64,000 nucleotides of DNA from an uncultured Pelagibacteraceae bacterium (lineage in GTDB: Bacteria; Pseudomonadota; Alphaproteobacteria; Pelagibacterales; Pelagibacteraceae). The DNA lies in NCBI GenBank assembly GCA_902606115.1, contig CACLFM010000003.1, forward strand, positions 1-64,000, written 5' to 3'. A program made the position numbers and the translations under genes. Numbering within the stretch: the stretch's first letter is position 1; each line of letters begins with the position of its first letter. Below the pieces are notes generated by a model. The model saw nothing but the letters and a program-made list of their open reading frames with translations. It was not told the origin of the DNA and did not search any database. Of the stretch, positions 1 through 8,141 are shown piece after piece.

Positions 1-704
1 ATTTCTTTAAATATAGTGTTTTTTCTCTTTTCTTAGACCTTGATGAAATAAATGAACTTGATGAGAAAATTTCCTTTTTTTCATACAATAAATTTAATAT
101 TTTAAGTTTTTTTGATAAAGACCATGGACATAGAGATGGTTTACCAATTAAAGATTGGGTGAAAAGACTTTTACAAGACAACAAAATTTCTACAAAAAAT
201 ATCAACACTAAAATACTGTGCTATCCAAGAATATTTGGCTACGTGTTCAACCCACTGAGTATTTTTTTTATTTATGATGCAAACTCAAAGCCAACAGCAA
301 TCTTATATGAGGTTAAAAACACATTTGGTGAACAGCATACCTATGTTTTTAAGATTAACATAAAAAATAAACAAATCTCAAGTTACTGTAAAAAGAAATT
401 CTATGTATCTCCTTTTATGGATTTAGAATCAAAATATTTTTTTAAGGTCTTAATACCAAATGAGAAATTATCTGTGATAATTGATCAAAGAGACAGAGAG
501 GGTAAACTTCTATTTGCTTCACAAGACGGGCAGAGATTGAAAATAAGTTCAAAAAATCTACTTATATCCTATTTAAAGCACCCATTAATGACCATCAAAA
601 TAATATCAGCAATACATTATGAGGCATTAAAACTTTGGATCAAAGGAGTTAAATTAGTTAAAAAGAACCTTAATATTAAAAATAATACTAGCTATGAAAA
701 CTAA
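1..704 (+). CDS. DUF1365 family protein, 5' end outside window
   Basis: The reading frame is open from base 3 to the stop at 702-704, so the gene begins upstream of the window; an internal GTG at 159 is not the real start. Early residues include DKDHGHRDGLPIKDWV (about 115-162), the charged motif typical of DUF1365, followed by YPRIFGYVFNPLSIFFIYD, another conserved block. The biochemical role of the family is not established; it is often found beside a flavin amine oxidoreductase and a CFA-like methylase. The stop overlaps the next start as TAATG, which implies translational coupling. Family membership is well supported; function is unknown. Confidence 0.85.
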   Translation, partial: FFKYSVFSLFLDLDEINELDEKISFFSYNKFNILSFFDKDHGHRDGLPIKDWVKRLLQDNKISTKNINTKILCYPRIFGYVFNPLSIFFIYDANSKPTAILYEVKNTFGEQHTYVFKINIKNKQISSYCKKKFYVSPFMDLESKYFFKVLIPNEKLSVIIDQRDREGKLLFASQDGQRLKISSKNLLISYLKHPLMTIKIISAIHYEALKLWIKGVKLVKKNLNIKNNTSYEN

Positions 705-1876
705 TGATTAATAATCTTTCAAAAAAAATAGCTTTTTCAGCATTAAAAATGATTAAGTATGGAAAAATCATTGTCACAGATTATGACGAAAGTAAACATG
801 TATTTGGCAGTGATGAAAGTTTAGTCGTGTTTGTTAAAATTAACAAGTCAGATTTTTTTAAAAAAATAATATCAAAAGGCAGTATAGGCATGGCAGAAGC
901 TTACATGAATAATGAATTTGAAACTGACAATTTGTCTAAATTGATAGAGTTAACTGCAAAAAATATAGAAATTGTTCATAAGTTTTCGGGCATATTAGAT
1001 TTGTCTTTTGTAAATTATTTAAAAAATATTTTTGTTAAGAATACTAAATCTAATAGTAAAAAAAATATTTCAAAACATTATGATTTAGGAAATGATTTCT
1101 TTTCTCTTTGGTTGGATAACACTTTAACTTATTCGAGTGCTATATTTGAAAATGACAAATTAAATTTAGAGGAAGCACAAATTAATAAATATGAAAAACT
1201 CACCTCACTTATAAAACCTAAAATTGGTGATAAAGTTTTAGAGATAGGTTGTGGCTGGGGAGGATTTGCCGAATTTATGGGGAAAAACTATGATGTTAAA
1301 TTAGACTGTATAACAATTTCAAAAAAACAGTTCGATTATGCAAAAAACAGAATTTATAAAATAGGTCTCAATGAAAAAATTAACATTAAAATGCAAGATT
1401 ACAGAGATGTTACAAATAAATATAATTCAATCGCCTCAATAGAAATGATTGAAGCAGTAGGTCAAAAGTACTTAAAAAACTATTTTCAAAGTATTAAGAA
1501 TTATTTAAAAGATGATGGCAAGGCTGCAATCCAAGCTATCACAATTGATGAAAAATTATTTGGTAGATACCAAAAAAAAGAGGATTTTATTCAAAAATAT
1601 ATTTTTCCTGGCGGCTTTCTTCCATCAAAAAATTCTCTAGTTGAACATGCAAAAAAAACTGGTTTAGAGTTTAATCAATGTAATTCTTATGGAGTGCATT
1701 ACAGTAATACCCTTAAAATATGGAGAGAAAAATTTTTTAAAAGCTGGGAATTAATATCCAAACAAGGATTTGATAATTCTTTTAAAAGGATGTGGAATTT
1801 TTATTTATCTTATTGTGAAGCTGGATTTAGATCAAAAAATATAGATTTAATACAGTTTTCATTATTAAAAAAATGA
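704..1876 (+). CDS. Cyclopropane-fatty-acyl-phospholipid synthase family methyltransferase
   Basis: 390-residue SAM-dependent methyltransferase of the CFA synthase family. Visible signatures are HYDLGNDFF (125-133), TYSSA (142-146), the SAM-binding motif LEIGCGWGGFAE (179-190) and the family-typical end YCEAGFRSKNIDLIQFSL. Members transfer a methyl or methylene group to the double bond of membrane phospholipid acyl chains. The length matches the family. It sits between DUF1365 and a DUF3833 lipoprotein with 1- and 4-base overlaps. Related clusters in other alphaproteobacteria make methylated or furan fatty acids rather than cyclopropanes, so the exact product is uncertain. Confidence 0.9.
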   Translation: MINNLSKKIAFSALKMIKYGKIIVTDYDESKHVFGSDESLVVFVKINKSDFFKKIISKGSIGMAEAYMNNEFETDNLSKLIELTAKNIEIVHKFSGILDLSFVNYLKNIFVKNTKSNSKKNISKHYDLGNDFFSLWLDNTLTYSSAIFENDKLNLEEAQINKYEKLTSLIKPKIGDKVLEIGCGWGGFAEFMGKNYDVKLDCITISKKQFDYAKNRIYKIGLNEKINIKMQDYRDVTNKYNSIASIEMIEAVGQKYLKNYFQSIKNYLKDDGKAAIQAITIDEKLFGRYQKKEDFIQKYIFPGGFLPSKNSLVEHAKKTGLEFNQCNSYGVHYSNTLKIWREKFFKSWELISKQGFDNSFKRMWNFYLSYCEAGFRSKNIDLIQFSLLKK

Positions 1877-2415
1877 AACTTATGAATTTAATAAAATCAA
1901 TTTTATTGATTATTTCTTTGTCCTTAGTTACAAGCTGTTCAAATAATATGAAACCAGAAGACTTTAAAAATACTGAACCTACTTTATTAATTGAGGAATA
2001 TTTTGATGGCAAAGTAAAAGCGTGGGGTATTCTGCAAGATAGGAGCGGAAAGGTGACACGCCAATTCAAAGCAGATTTAGTGGGTTCATTTAAGGATAAC
2101 ATAATTACATTAGATGAAGATTTTTATTGGACCGATGGTGAAAAACAAAAAAGAACTTGGAAAATCAAAAAGATAGATAACAATAATTATTTAGGAACAG
2201 CTCCGGATGTAGTGGGTGAGGCAACTGGTGTTCAATACGGATCTGCTTTTAAATTTAAATACGATTTATTAGTTCCCTTTAAAAATAAAAATATTAAAGT
2301 TACTTTCGATGATTGGATTTTTAAACAAGATGATAAAGTTGCGATTAATAGGGCGACTTTAACCAAATTTGGTTTTAAAGTCGGCGAGTTAACAGTTTTT
2401 TTTGTTAAAGATTAA
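1873..2415 (+). CDS. DUF3833 family lipoprotein
   Basis: 180-residue protein with a lipoprotein signal peptide: a hydrophobic stretch at residues 6-19 ends in LVTSC, and Cys22 is the probable lipidation site. The rest (LLIEEYFDGKVKAWGILQDRSGKVTRQFKADLVG etc. in segments) matches the DUF3833 family, a predicted lipocalin-like fold of unknown function found beside CFA-type methylases. The start overlaps the methylase stop as ATGA. An internal ATG at codon 4 is an alternative start. A role in carrying or modifying lipids is an inference from context only. Confidence 0.82.
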   Translation: MKLMNLIKSILLIISLSLVTSCSNNMKPEDFKNTEPTLLIEEYFDGKVKAWGILQDRSGKVTRQFKADLVGSFKDNIITLDEDFYWTDGEKQKRTWKIKKIDNNNYLGTAPDVVGEATGVQYGSAFKFKYDLLVPFKNKNIKVTFDDWIFKQDDKVAINRATLTKFGFKVGELTVFFVKD

Positions 2416-3170
2416 TCAATCATCTTTTTCATTCCTCTTTCAACAATTTTAAAATATAAGCCATTTGGCATCACCTTGAGTACTTTCATTATTGACGTAA
2501 AAGATTTTGGAAAATGAATTTCAAAACCTTTACTTTTTGTTAAACCTTTAAACATTTGATCTGCTGCAAACTCTGGTGACTTAATCATTGGCATTGGAAA
2601 ATCATTTTTGTCTGTCATGGGTGTTTTAATAAATCCTGGACTGACTAATGAAACACGCACATTGTGTCTTTTTAAATCAAAATACAAACTCTCAGCAAAG
2701 CTACTGAGTGCAGACTTAGACGCACAATACGCACCTGCCGCTGGCAAACCTCTATATCCAGCAACAGAAGATACGATAGATATATGTCCTGATTTTTTAT
2801 TTTTATAATAATCGTAAACTGAATTTATTGAATTGACAGTACCAAAAAAATTAACTTCCATTATTTTTTTTACTTTTTCAAGATTTAAAGTTTTTTCTGA
2901 TTGTGGATCGTGTATACCTGTACAAAATACAGATATATCAATTTCACCAATTTTATTTTTGATATCTTCAAACACCTTTTTACATTTTTCACTGTCAGTT
3001 ACATCCAGTGGAAAAGATTTAATATTTTTATTAGTTTGAGAAATTTCATTTAATAAATTCTCTCTTCTCGCAGATATTGCGACTTGCCAACCTTCTTTTG
3101 CAAACTTAATTGCCAAGGCTCTACCAATTCCGCTGCTAGCTCCAGTAATCCATATAGATTTATTATTCAT
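2412..3170 (-). CDS. Short-chain dehydrogenase/reductase
   Basis: 252-residue classical SDR. The cofactor motif TGASSGIG lies at residues 9-16 and the catalytic Ser-Tyr-Lys set is seen in SIVSSVAG (about 131-138) and YCASK (Tyr148, Lys152). After the substrate loop come LVSPGFIKTPM and a C-terminal tail as in fatty-acyl or steroid-like SDRs. The substrate cannot be read from the sequence. It is convergent with the DUF3833 lipoprotein and shares the TTAA at 2412-2415, so the two stop codons overlap. Its neighbours suggest lipid metabolism, which is an inference. Confidence 0.88.
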   Translation of the reverse strand: MNNKSIWITGASSGIGRALAIKFAKEGWQVAISARRENLLNEISQTNKNIKSFPLDVTDSEKCKKVFEDIKNKIGEIDISVFCTGIHDPQSEKTLNLEKVKKIMEVNFFGTVNSINSVYDYYKNKKSGHISIVSSVAGYRGLPAAGAYCASKSALSSFAESLYFDLKRHNVRVSLVSPGFIKTPMTDKNDFPMPMIKSPEFAADQMFKGLTKSKGFEIHFPKSFTSIMKVLKVMPNGLYFKIVERGMKKMID

Positions 3171-3188
3171 ATAAAAATGATATATAAT

Positions 3189-3659
3189 ATGAATATGCTA
3201 AAAAATAAATTTATATCTTTTGTTATATTTGCAATAATTACATATTCAGCATCATTTATTGGAAGTATAGCGACATTTTCTTACAAAGAACCCTGGTATT
3301 CAACTTTAAATAAATCTTTTCTTACACCTCCTGATTGGGTATTTGCACCTGTGTGGACTACATTATATCTCTTTATGGCAATTGCAATTTGGTCAGCTTG
3401 GCATAAGAGTTATAACATAAATCTAGTTTTAATTTATTTAATACATTTATGTTTTAATACAACTTGGAGTATAGTTTTTTTTGTATTCCACAACATAGAA
3501 TTAGCCCTGTTAAACTTAATAATAATATTATCTTTTATAATAATATTAATTTTAAAATATACAAAAATTAGTGACTTGAGTTTTTATATAATGATTCCAT
3601 ATTTACTTTGGAGTAGTTATGCATTAATTCTAAATTTAACTTTAGTATATTTAAATTAA
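3189..3659 (+). CDS. tspO: TspO/MBR family (tryptophan-rich sensory) membrane protein
   Basis: About 156-residue, five-helix membrane protein. Family signatures are YSTLNKSFLTPPDWVFAPVW in the first loop and helix 2, the aromatic-rich segments and FNTTWSIVFFVFHN. TspO proteins bind porphyrins and related tetrapyrroles; in photosynthetic alphaproteobacteria they affect oxygen- and light-dependent regulation. I chose ATG 3189 (ATG 3195 is equally possible) because longer readings run into the divergent SDR gene, whose start is at 3170. The two starts are under 20 bp apart, so the promoters must be compact or lie inside the genes. Confidence 0.88.
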   Translation: MNMLKNKFISFVIFAIITYSASFIGSIATFSYKEPWYSTLNKSFLTPPDWVFAPVWTTLYLFMAIAIWSAWHKSYNINLVLIYLIHLCFNTTWSIVFFVFHNIELALLNLIIILSFIIILILKYTKISDLSFYIMIPYLLWSSYALILNLTLVYLN

Positions 3660-3660
3660 T

Positions 3661-4764
3661 ATGGATGATGTAGTAGTAATTGGTGGTGGAATAATTGGAG
3701 CTTCTACAGCTTATTTTCTCTCTAAAGAAGGTAGAAAAGTTAAAGTGATTGAGAAAGACCCAACTTACAAAAAAGCCTCATTTCCATTATCATTAGGTGG
3801 TTTTAGAAGACAATTTTTTCAAAAAGAAAATATAATGTTAGGAAAATTTTCAAGAGAATTTTTACTAAATGTACCTAATGATTTAAAAACTATAAATAAT
3901 CCAAATCCAACTGTTAGCATGGTTCCAAATGGCTATTTGTTACTTTTTGGACCTGAGCACGCTGAAGAGCAATATCTTGCGTTAGAAAATCATAAAGCAT
4001 GTGATGCTGGGACAAAAAATATCAAAGGCTCAGAATTAAAAAAAGTATTTCCATACATAAGTGAAGAAGGCATTGAGACAGCAACTTACTCTGACACAAA
4101 AATAGAGGGTTGGATTGATCCATATTTGTTTCATAATGCTTTAAAAAATAAAGCTATTGAACTTGGGGCTGAATTTATTAAAGGTGATGTAAAAAGTTTG
4201 AAGGAAATAGAAGCGACAACAATAGTTTCAGCAGCAGGATGTTGGACCAATGAAATTTTAAATGATATTCCTGTTTTTCCTCAAAAGCATACTGTTTTTA
4301 GGTTTAAATGTCCAAAACATATACCAGAAATGCCATTAACCGGTGATTTAACAACAGGTGTTTACTGGAGACCGGAAGGTAAAGAATATTTAGCAGGATC
4401 ACCAAAACCTGTTTGGGACGCAGATGATTTAGAGCCAGAATGGAATGATTTTGAGGAATTAGTTTGGCCAGGTTTAGCAAAAAGAATTTCAGTTTTTGAA
4501 GAAATTAAAATGACAGGCGCTTGGGCTGGTTATTATGACTGCAATAAATTAGATAATAATGCTGTGGTTGGAAAACATCCTGGATATAAAAATGTTTATA
4601 TGGCATCTGGATTTACTGGAAGAGGTTTAATGCAAGCCCCTGGTATAGGAAGAGCTTTAACAGAATTAATAACAACAGGCACTTACCAAACAATTGATTT
4701 GGGCTGTTTTTCTGTTGAAAGAGTTTTAAAGCAAGAAGAAAGAATTGAGCCTTATGTTTTATAA
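3661..4764 (+). CDS. FAD-dependent oxidoreductase (DAO / sarcosine oxidase-like)
   Basis: 367-residue flavoprotein. The N-terminal dinucleotide-binding motif is VVIGGGIIGASTAYFLS with glycines at 8, 10 and 13, and the C-terminal FAD motif is YMASGFTGRGLMQAPGIGR. This is the D-amino-acid-oxidase superfamily, which oxidises secondary or tertiary amines such as sarcosine, dimethylglycine or glycine. The SLGGFRRQFFQKEN segment resembles the FOXRED1-like branch. SAR11 cells live partly on methylated amines, so an N-methyl amino acid substrate is plausible but not shown here. It starts one base after the tspO stop and probably shares that transcript. Confidence 0.85.
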   Translation: MDDVVVIGGGIIGASTAYFLSKEGRKVKVIEKDPTYKKASFPLSLGGFRRQFFQKENIMLGKFSREFLLNVPNDLKTINNPNPTVSMVPNGYLLLFGPEHAEEQYLALENHKACDAGTKNIKGSELKKVFPYISEEGIETATYSDTKIEGWIDPYLFHNALKNKAIELGAEFIKGDVKSLKEIEATTIVSAAGCWTNEILNDIPVFPQKHTVFRFKCPKHIPEMPLTGDLTTGVYWRPEGKEYLAGSPKPVWDADDLEPEWNDFEELVWPGLAKRISVFEEIKMTGAWAGYYDCNKLDNNAVVGKHPGYKNVYMASGFTGRGLMQAPGIGRALTELITTGTYQTIDLGCFSVERVLKQEERIEPYVL

Positions 4765-4768
4765 AATT

Positions 4769-4942
4769 TTATTCGCCAATCTTTTTTACAAATAATCCAA
4801 GAGTTCCATTAAAAACTGAAATAGCTAAAATTATTATTTGGCCCTTGAACGTATAAAAATCAAAAGAGGGATAAAAACTTATAGCAATGCTAAAAAATAA
4901 ATAAGTTAAAATAAAAGGCTTTAAAAATTTTTTTATTCTCAA
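4769..4942 (-). CDS. Small two-helix membrane protein, hypothetical, TTG start
   Basis: A 57-codon minus-strand frame fills the gap between the FAD oxidoreductase stop and the formate dehydrogenase stop. It starts with TTG at 4942-4940, two bases after the fdh stop. The peptide reads as a basic N-terminus (LRIKKFLKP), a hydrophobic helix (FILTLYFLFSIAISF), a short polar loop (YPSFDFYTFKGQ), a second hydrophobic helix (IIILAISVFNGTLGLFV) and a KKIGE end. This positive-inside, two-helix pattern and its tight fit between neighbours favour a real gene co-transcribed with fdh. No ATG is available in frame and the ribosome site is weak. I do not recognise a family. Confidence 0.42.
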   Translation of the reverse strand: MRIKKFLKPFILTYLFFSIAISFYPSFDFYTFKGQIIILAISVFNGTLGLFVKKIGE

Positions 4943-4944
4943 AT

Positions 4945-6144
4945 TTATTTTTTCTTGTATTTAGCTGCCTCCTCAGAACCACTTGTTGCCGAACCTTTAC
5001 TATAAGAGTGAGCACCCATCCCAGCCAATTGACCGTCTTTTACAATTAGATACTGGTCCCTAATTGGTTTTTTTTCAAAAAAACACTCTAAGATTTCTCT
5101 TACACCATCTGCGTACCTAGCTTGCGCTGATAAAGACGTACCTGACGTATGAGGAGTCATTCCATGGTTAGGCATATTTCTCCAAACATGATCGTTTGGT
5201 GCTGGCTGAGGAAACCACACATCACCAGCGTAGCCACTTAATTGACCTGATTTTAATGCATCCGCAATATCATCTTTATTACAAATTTTTCCTCTTGCGG
5301 TGTTTACAATGTATGCACCCTTTTTCATTTTATTTATCATATCTTTGTTAAAAAGATTTTCAGTTTCTGGATGAAGTGGACAGTTTATTGTGACCACATC
5401 ACAAACCTTAACCATTGACTCAACTGAATCATGGAAAGTCAAATTTAATTCTTTCTCAACATTTTCTGGCAACCTATGTCTATCAAAATAATGCAAATGA
5501 ACGTCAAATGGTTTCATTTTTCTGAGAGCATCTAAACCAATTCTTCCTGCAGCAACTGTACCTATATGCATCCCTTCGACGTCATAACTTCTTTGAACAG
5601 CATCAGCGATATTCCAACCACCTTCGTTTACAATTCTATGTTGATTATGATAGTCCCTTACCATAGAGACAATCATCATTACTATATGCTCTGCAACAGA
5701 CCTTGAGTTACAAAAAGTTACCTCAACAACGTCAATTTTGTTGTCCATAGCAGCTTGTAAATCTACGTGATCTGAACCAATTCCTGCGGTAATAGCCATT
5801 TTTAAATTTTTTGCTTTTTTAATTTTTTCTGCGGTTAAATAATATGGAAAAAAGGGCTGTGAAATTACAACATCTGCATCTACTATATGTTTATCTGCTT
5901 CGCATCCATCTCCATCTTTACTGTTTGTAACAATAAACTCGTGACCATTGCTCTCTAAAAATTTTCTTAACCCAAGTTCACCAGATACACAACCTAACAA
6001 TTGTCCAGGAGTAAAATCTCTTCCTTTTGGTGTTGGCAAACTCATACCATCAGGATATTTTTCCAATTTTGGTAAATCTGATAAAGGATAAGATTTTGGC
6101 ATACCACCTTTAGGGTCATCGTACAGCACACATAATATTTTCAT
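4945..6144 (-). CDS. fdh: NAD-dependent formate dehydrogenase (metal-free D-2-hydroxyacid dehydrogenase type)
   Basis: 399-residue soluble formate dehydrogenase that oxidises formate to CO2 with NAD+. It appears collinear with the Pseudomonas sp. 101-type enzyme: Ile122, Asn146, Arg284 (NTAR), Gln313 (FPQP) and His332 (PHTSG) all fall at the expected catalytic positions. The Rossmann motif is TVAAGRIG (196-203) and Asp221 (YFDRHR) indicates NAD rather than NADP. An AAGGAG ribosome site lies about 5 bases before the ATG (plus strand 6148-6153). It would supply NADH as the last step of C1 oxidation. A small membrane ORF follows directly. Confidence 0.95.
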   Translation of the reverse strand: MKILCVLYDDPKGGMPKSYPLSDLPKLEKYPDGMSLPTPKGRDFTPGQLLGCVSGELGLRKFLESNGHEFIVTNSKDGDGCEADKHIVDADVVISQPFFPYYLTAEKIKKAKNLKMAITAGIGSDHVDLQAAMDNKIDVVEVTFCNSRSVAEHIVMMIVSMVRDYHNQHRIVNEGGWNIADAVQRSYDVEGMHIGTVAAGRIGLDALRKMKPFDVHLHYFDRHRLPENVEKELNLTFHDSVESMVKVCDVVTINCPLHPETENLFNKDMINKMKKGAYIVNTARGKICNKDDIADALKSGQLSGYAGDVWFPQPAPNDHVWRNMPNHGMTPHTSGTSLSAQARYADGVREILECFFEKKPIRDQYLIVKDGQLAGMGAHSYSKGSATSGSEEAAKYKKK

Positions 6145-6210
6145 TTTTTCTCCTTAGACTTTTTTTGAATATTTTTTTTAATGATTTTATCCTACCATGA
6201 AAAAGGATAT

Positions 6211-6684
6211 TCAAGCAAACAAATTATTTTTTGGATATTTTCTCTTGAGTATAAATTTATTTAAAATTATTCCAAACAGGATAATAATTACAGAACCGAC
6301 CATAATGGGGTTTAAAAGATAATCAAATGAAACGGATCCTAAGATTACAATTATAGGATTTCCACCTGCTGGAGGATGAGGAACATTTAATAAAATCATA
6401 AAAGTTACACCAAGCCCTACTGCTAAAGGAAGTATTACAAATAAAGGTAAATTTATAAATGAAACGAAAATCACACCAATAAATGAAGTTAAGAAATGAC
6501 CAAAAAAAATATTTTTTGGTTGTGCAAATGGACTATCTGGATAACCATAAAGTATAACCATCGTTGAGCCAAATGAAGCTATTAAAAAAATACCATAGTC
6601 GGTTTTGTATGTAAGTGCAGATAAAATACCTATGGTTAAAAAAGAAAAAAGTCCTGCAAAAAAAGATAATTTAAACCTTTCCAT
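6211..6684 (-). CDS. HPP family four-helix membrane protein
   Basis: 157-residue integral membrane protein with four predicted helices. It carries the family-defining motif NVPHPPAGGNP (101-110; HPP at 103-105) and an upstream GHFLTSFIGV segment. Characterised HPP members in cyanobacteria and plastids have been linked to nitrite transport, but many bacterial members are untested, so the cargo here is open. The start overlaps the end of the IscU-like gene by 14 bases, so the two are translated from one message. A 66-base gap separates it from formate dehydrogenase, which has its own good ribosome site. Confidence 0.85.
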   Translation of the reverse strand: MERFKLSFFAGLFSFLTIGILSALTYKTDYGIFLIASFGSTMVILYGYPDSPFAQPKNIFFGHFLTSFIGVIFVSFINLPLFVILPLAVGLGVTFMILLNVPHPPAGGNPIIVILGSVSFDYLLNPIMVGSVIIILFGIILNKFILKRKYPKNNLFA

Positions 6685-7084
6685 TTTTAGATATTAATAC
6701 TTTTCTTAAGGTTTTGAAAGGAAGAAGCAAACATTCCTTCCTAGAAACATTTTCTTTAGTAAAAATTTTTTTAAAAGAACTTAAATTTTTAACTATTTTT
6801 CCCTCTTTTTTTTCATAAAAATCTATAACTTGATTACATAAATCAATAATATTATTAGCGTTCATTTCAATTATTTTTTTGGTTAACAGATTTATTGATG
6901 CTTGACAAAAAACACAAGACTTACATTCATAACCAACTTCTTTAATAACCTCATTTTTTAGTAAAAGACTTAGAGTAATTTCATCTCCGCACAATGAATT
7001 TTTACTTTTAATCCTATGTGTATAATTTTTAAGATATTTTTGGTTTTTATTTTCAGAGGCAATTTTAATTATTTGCAAATCCAT
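6671..7084 (-). CDS. IscU/NifU-like iron-sulfur scaffold homologue
   Basis: 137-residue protein of the NifU N-terminal/IscU fold. Family positions are visible: LCGDEI with Cys32 and Asp34, GYECKSCVFCQAS with Cys54, Cys57 and Cys60, and RKECLLLPFKTLRKVL with Cys118, aligning with the third ligand segment of IscU/SufU. The second segment has two extra cysteines compared with the usual GHGCAIS. A full SufU scaffold is encoded separately at 59322, so this is a second, diverged copy paired with an HPP membrane protein. It could be a dedicated cluster or metal carrier; that is inference. Confidence 0.75.
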   Translation of the reverse strand: MDLQIIKIASENKNQKYLKNYTHRIKSKNSLCGDEITLSLLLKNEVIKEVGYECKSCVFCQASINLLTKKIIEMNANNIIDLCNQVIDFYEKKEGKIVKNLSSFKKIFTKENVSRKECLLLPFKTLRKVLISKNGKV

Positions 7085-7172
7085 TTAATATTTTCATTCT
7101 AGTTTTAATTATGACTATTCTATTTTGTCTAATAAGTTAAACAAAAAAACCTTAAAATGCCCAATATTTGAT

Positions 7173-7184
7173 GTAGTTAACTAC
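7173..7184. promoter_or_regulatory. 12-bp perfect palindrome, candidate operator
   Basis: GTAGTTAACTAC is a perfect 12-bp palindrome, 45 bp before the start of the DMT transporter at 7230. Another half site-like TTAGTT follows at about 7191. It lies in the 145-bp divergent gap between the IscU-like gene and the transporter. A dimeric regulator is the simplest reading; I cannot name one. Confidence 0.35.
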
Positions 7185-7229
7185 TAAAAATTAGTTGTTT
7201 AAAATATTAATTAATATTAAGAATCTTTA

Positions 7230-8135
7230 ATGCTGCAATTAAAAAATGAAAAGATAGCTATACCGGTAGTATTATTTGCAGGAATTCTGTGGTCTTTTGG
7301 ACCTCTGGTAGTGAGATATATTGACCAACCTGAATTAGTACCGTGGCAATATTTATTGGGAAGAGGTGTCACTATATTTTTATTACTTAATCTTTATCTT
7401 TTTTTCGAGGAGGGACTTGACTTTTATAAAAATTACAAAAAGATTGGATGGTCAGGCCTCGCTGGCGGCACAGGCTTAGGTATAGCAATGATATCTTTTA
7501 TTTGGTCTATAACACACACATCTGCAGCTGTTACTTTATTGTGTCTCGCTGCAATGCCCTTCATGACAGCTTTTTTGGGTTTTTTGTTTTTACATGAAAA
7601 AATTTCAATTAATGTATGGATTTCAATTATTATCGCATCAATAGGAATAATCATTATTGCTTATGGAAATATTTCATCAGGAACATTCTTTGGGTTATTA
7701 TTTGGTCTAGCATCGGCATTAGGTTTTTCTATTTTTTCAGTATCTCTTAGATGGAGAAAGGATACTCCAAAATTCACAACAGTGGCAATTGCTGGGTTAT
7801 TTTGTGCGATAATTTCAACAGTTATACTAGTAGAAACAGACTCTAGCCTATTATCCTCTAGTATAAACCAGGGACTTTTTTCGGTGCATGGTACACTTGT
7901 TTGTATTGGTTTAATTTTGTATTCAATTGGATCGAAGTCAATTCAAGCAGCAGAATTAACTCTTTTATCTTTAACTGAGGTTATAGGAGGAATTTTTTGG
8001 GTATGGCTTCCAATTTTTGGGATTAATGAAATTCCTTCTAATAATACAATAATTGGTGGATTTCTAATCTTTATAGCAATCATTTATTACAGCCTGATAA
8101 TTAAAAATAATAGAAGATTTATCGCATTAAATTAA
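7230..8135 (+). CDS. DMT superfamily (EamA) transporter
   Basis: 301-residue integral membrane protein with ten predicted helices made of two EamA repeats of about five helices. Typical segments are GILWSFGPLVVRY in helix 1, TSAAVTLLCLAAMPFMTAFLGFLFLHEKI at the end of the first repeat and AAELTLLSLTEVIGGIFWVWLP in the second. EamA proteins usually export amino acids or related metabolites. It ends 6 bases before the amidinotransferase gene, so the pair are probably one transcript, and the transporter may move the substrate or product of that enzyme. Confidence 0.88.
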   Translation: MLQLKNEKIAIPVVLFAGILWSFGPLVVRYIDQPELVPWQYLLGRGVTIFLLLNLYLFFEEGLDFYKNYKKIGWSGLAGGTGLGIAMISFIWSITHTSAAVTLLCLAAMPFMTAFLGFLFLHEKISINVWISIIIASIGIIIIAYGNISSGTFFGLLFGLASALGFSIFSVSLRWRKDTPKFTTVAIAGLFCAIISTVILVETDSSLLSSSINQGLFSVHGTLVCIGLILYSIGSKSIQAAELTLLSLTEVIGGIFWVWLPIFGINEIPSNNTIIGGFLIFIAIIYYSLIIKNNRRFIALN

Positions 8136-8141
8136 AATAAA

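Noticed and set aside
3084..3188. Longer tspO frame starting at 3084
   Set aside because: The extra 35 residues are the reverse side of the SDR cofactor-binding region and contain no TspO similarity.
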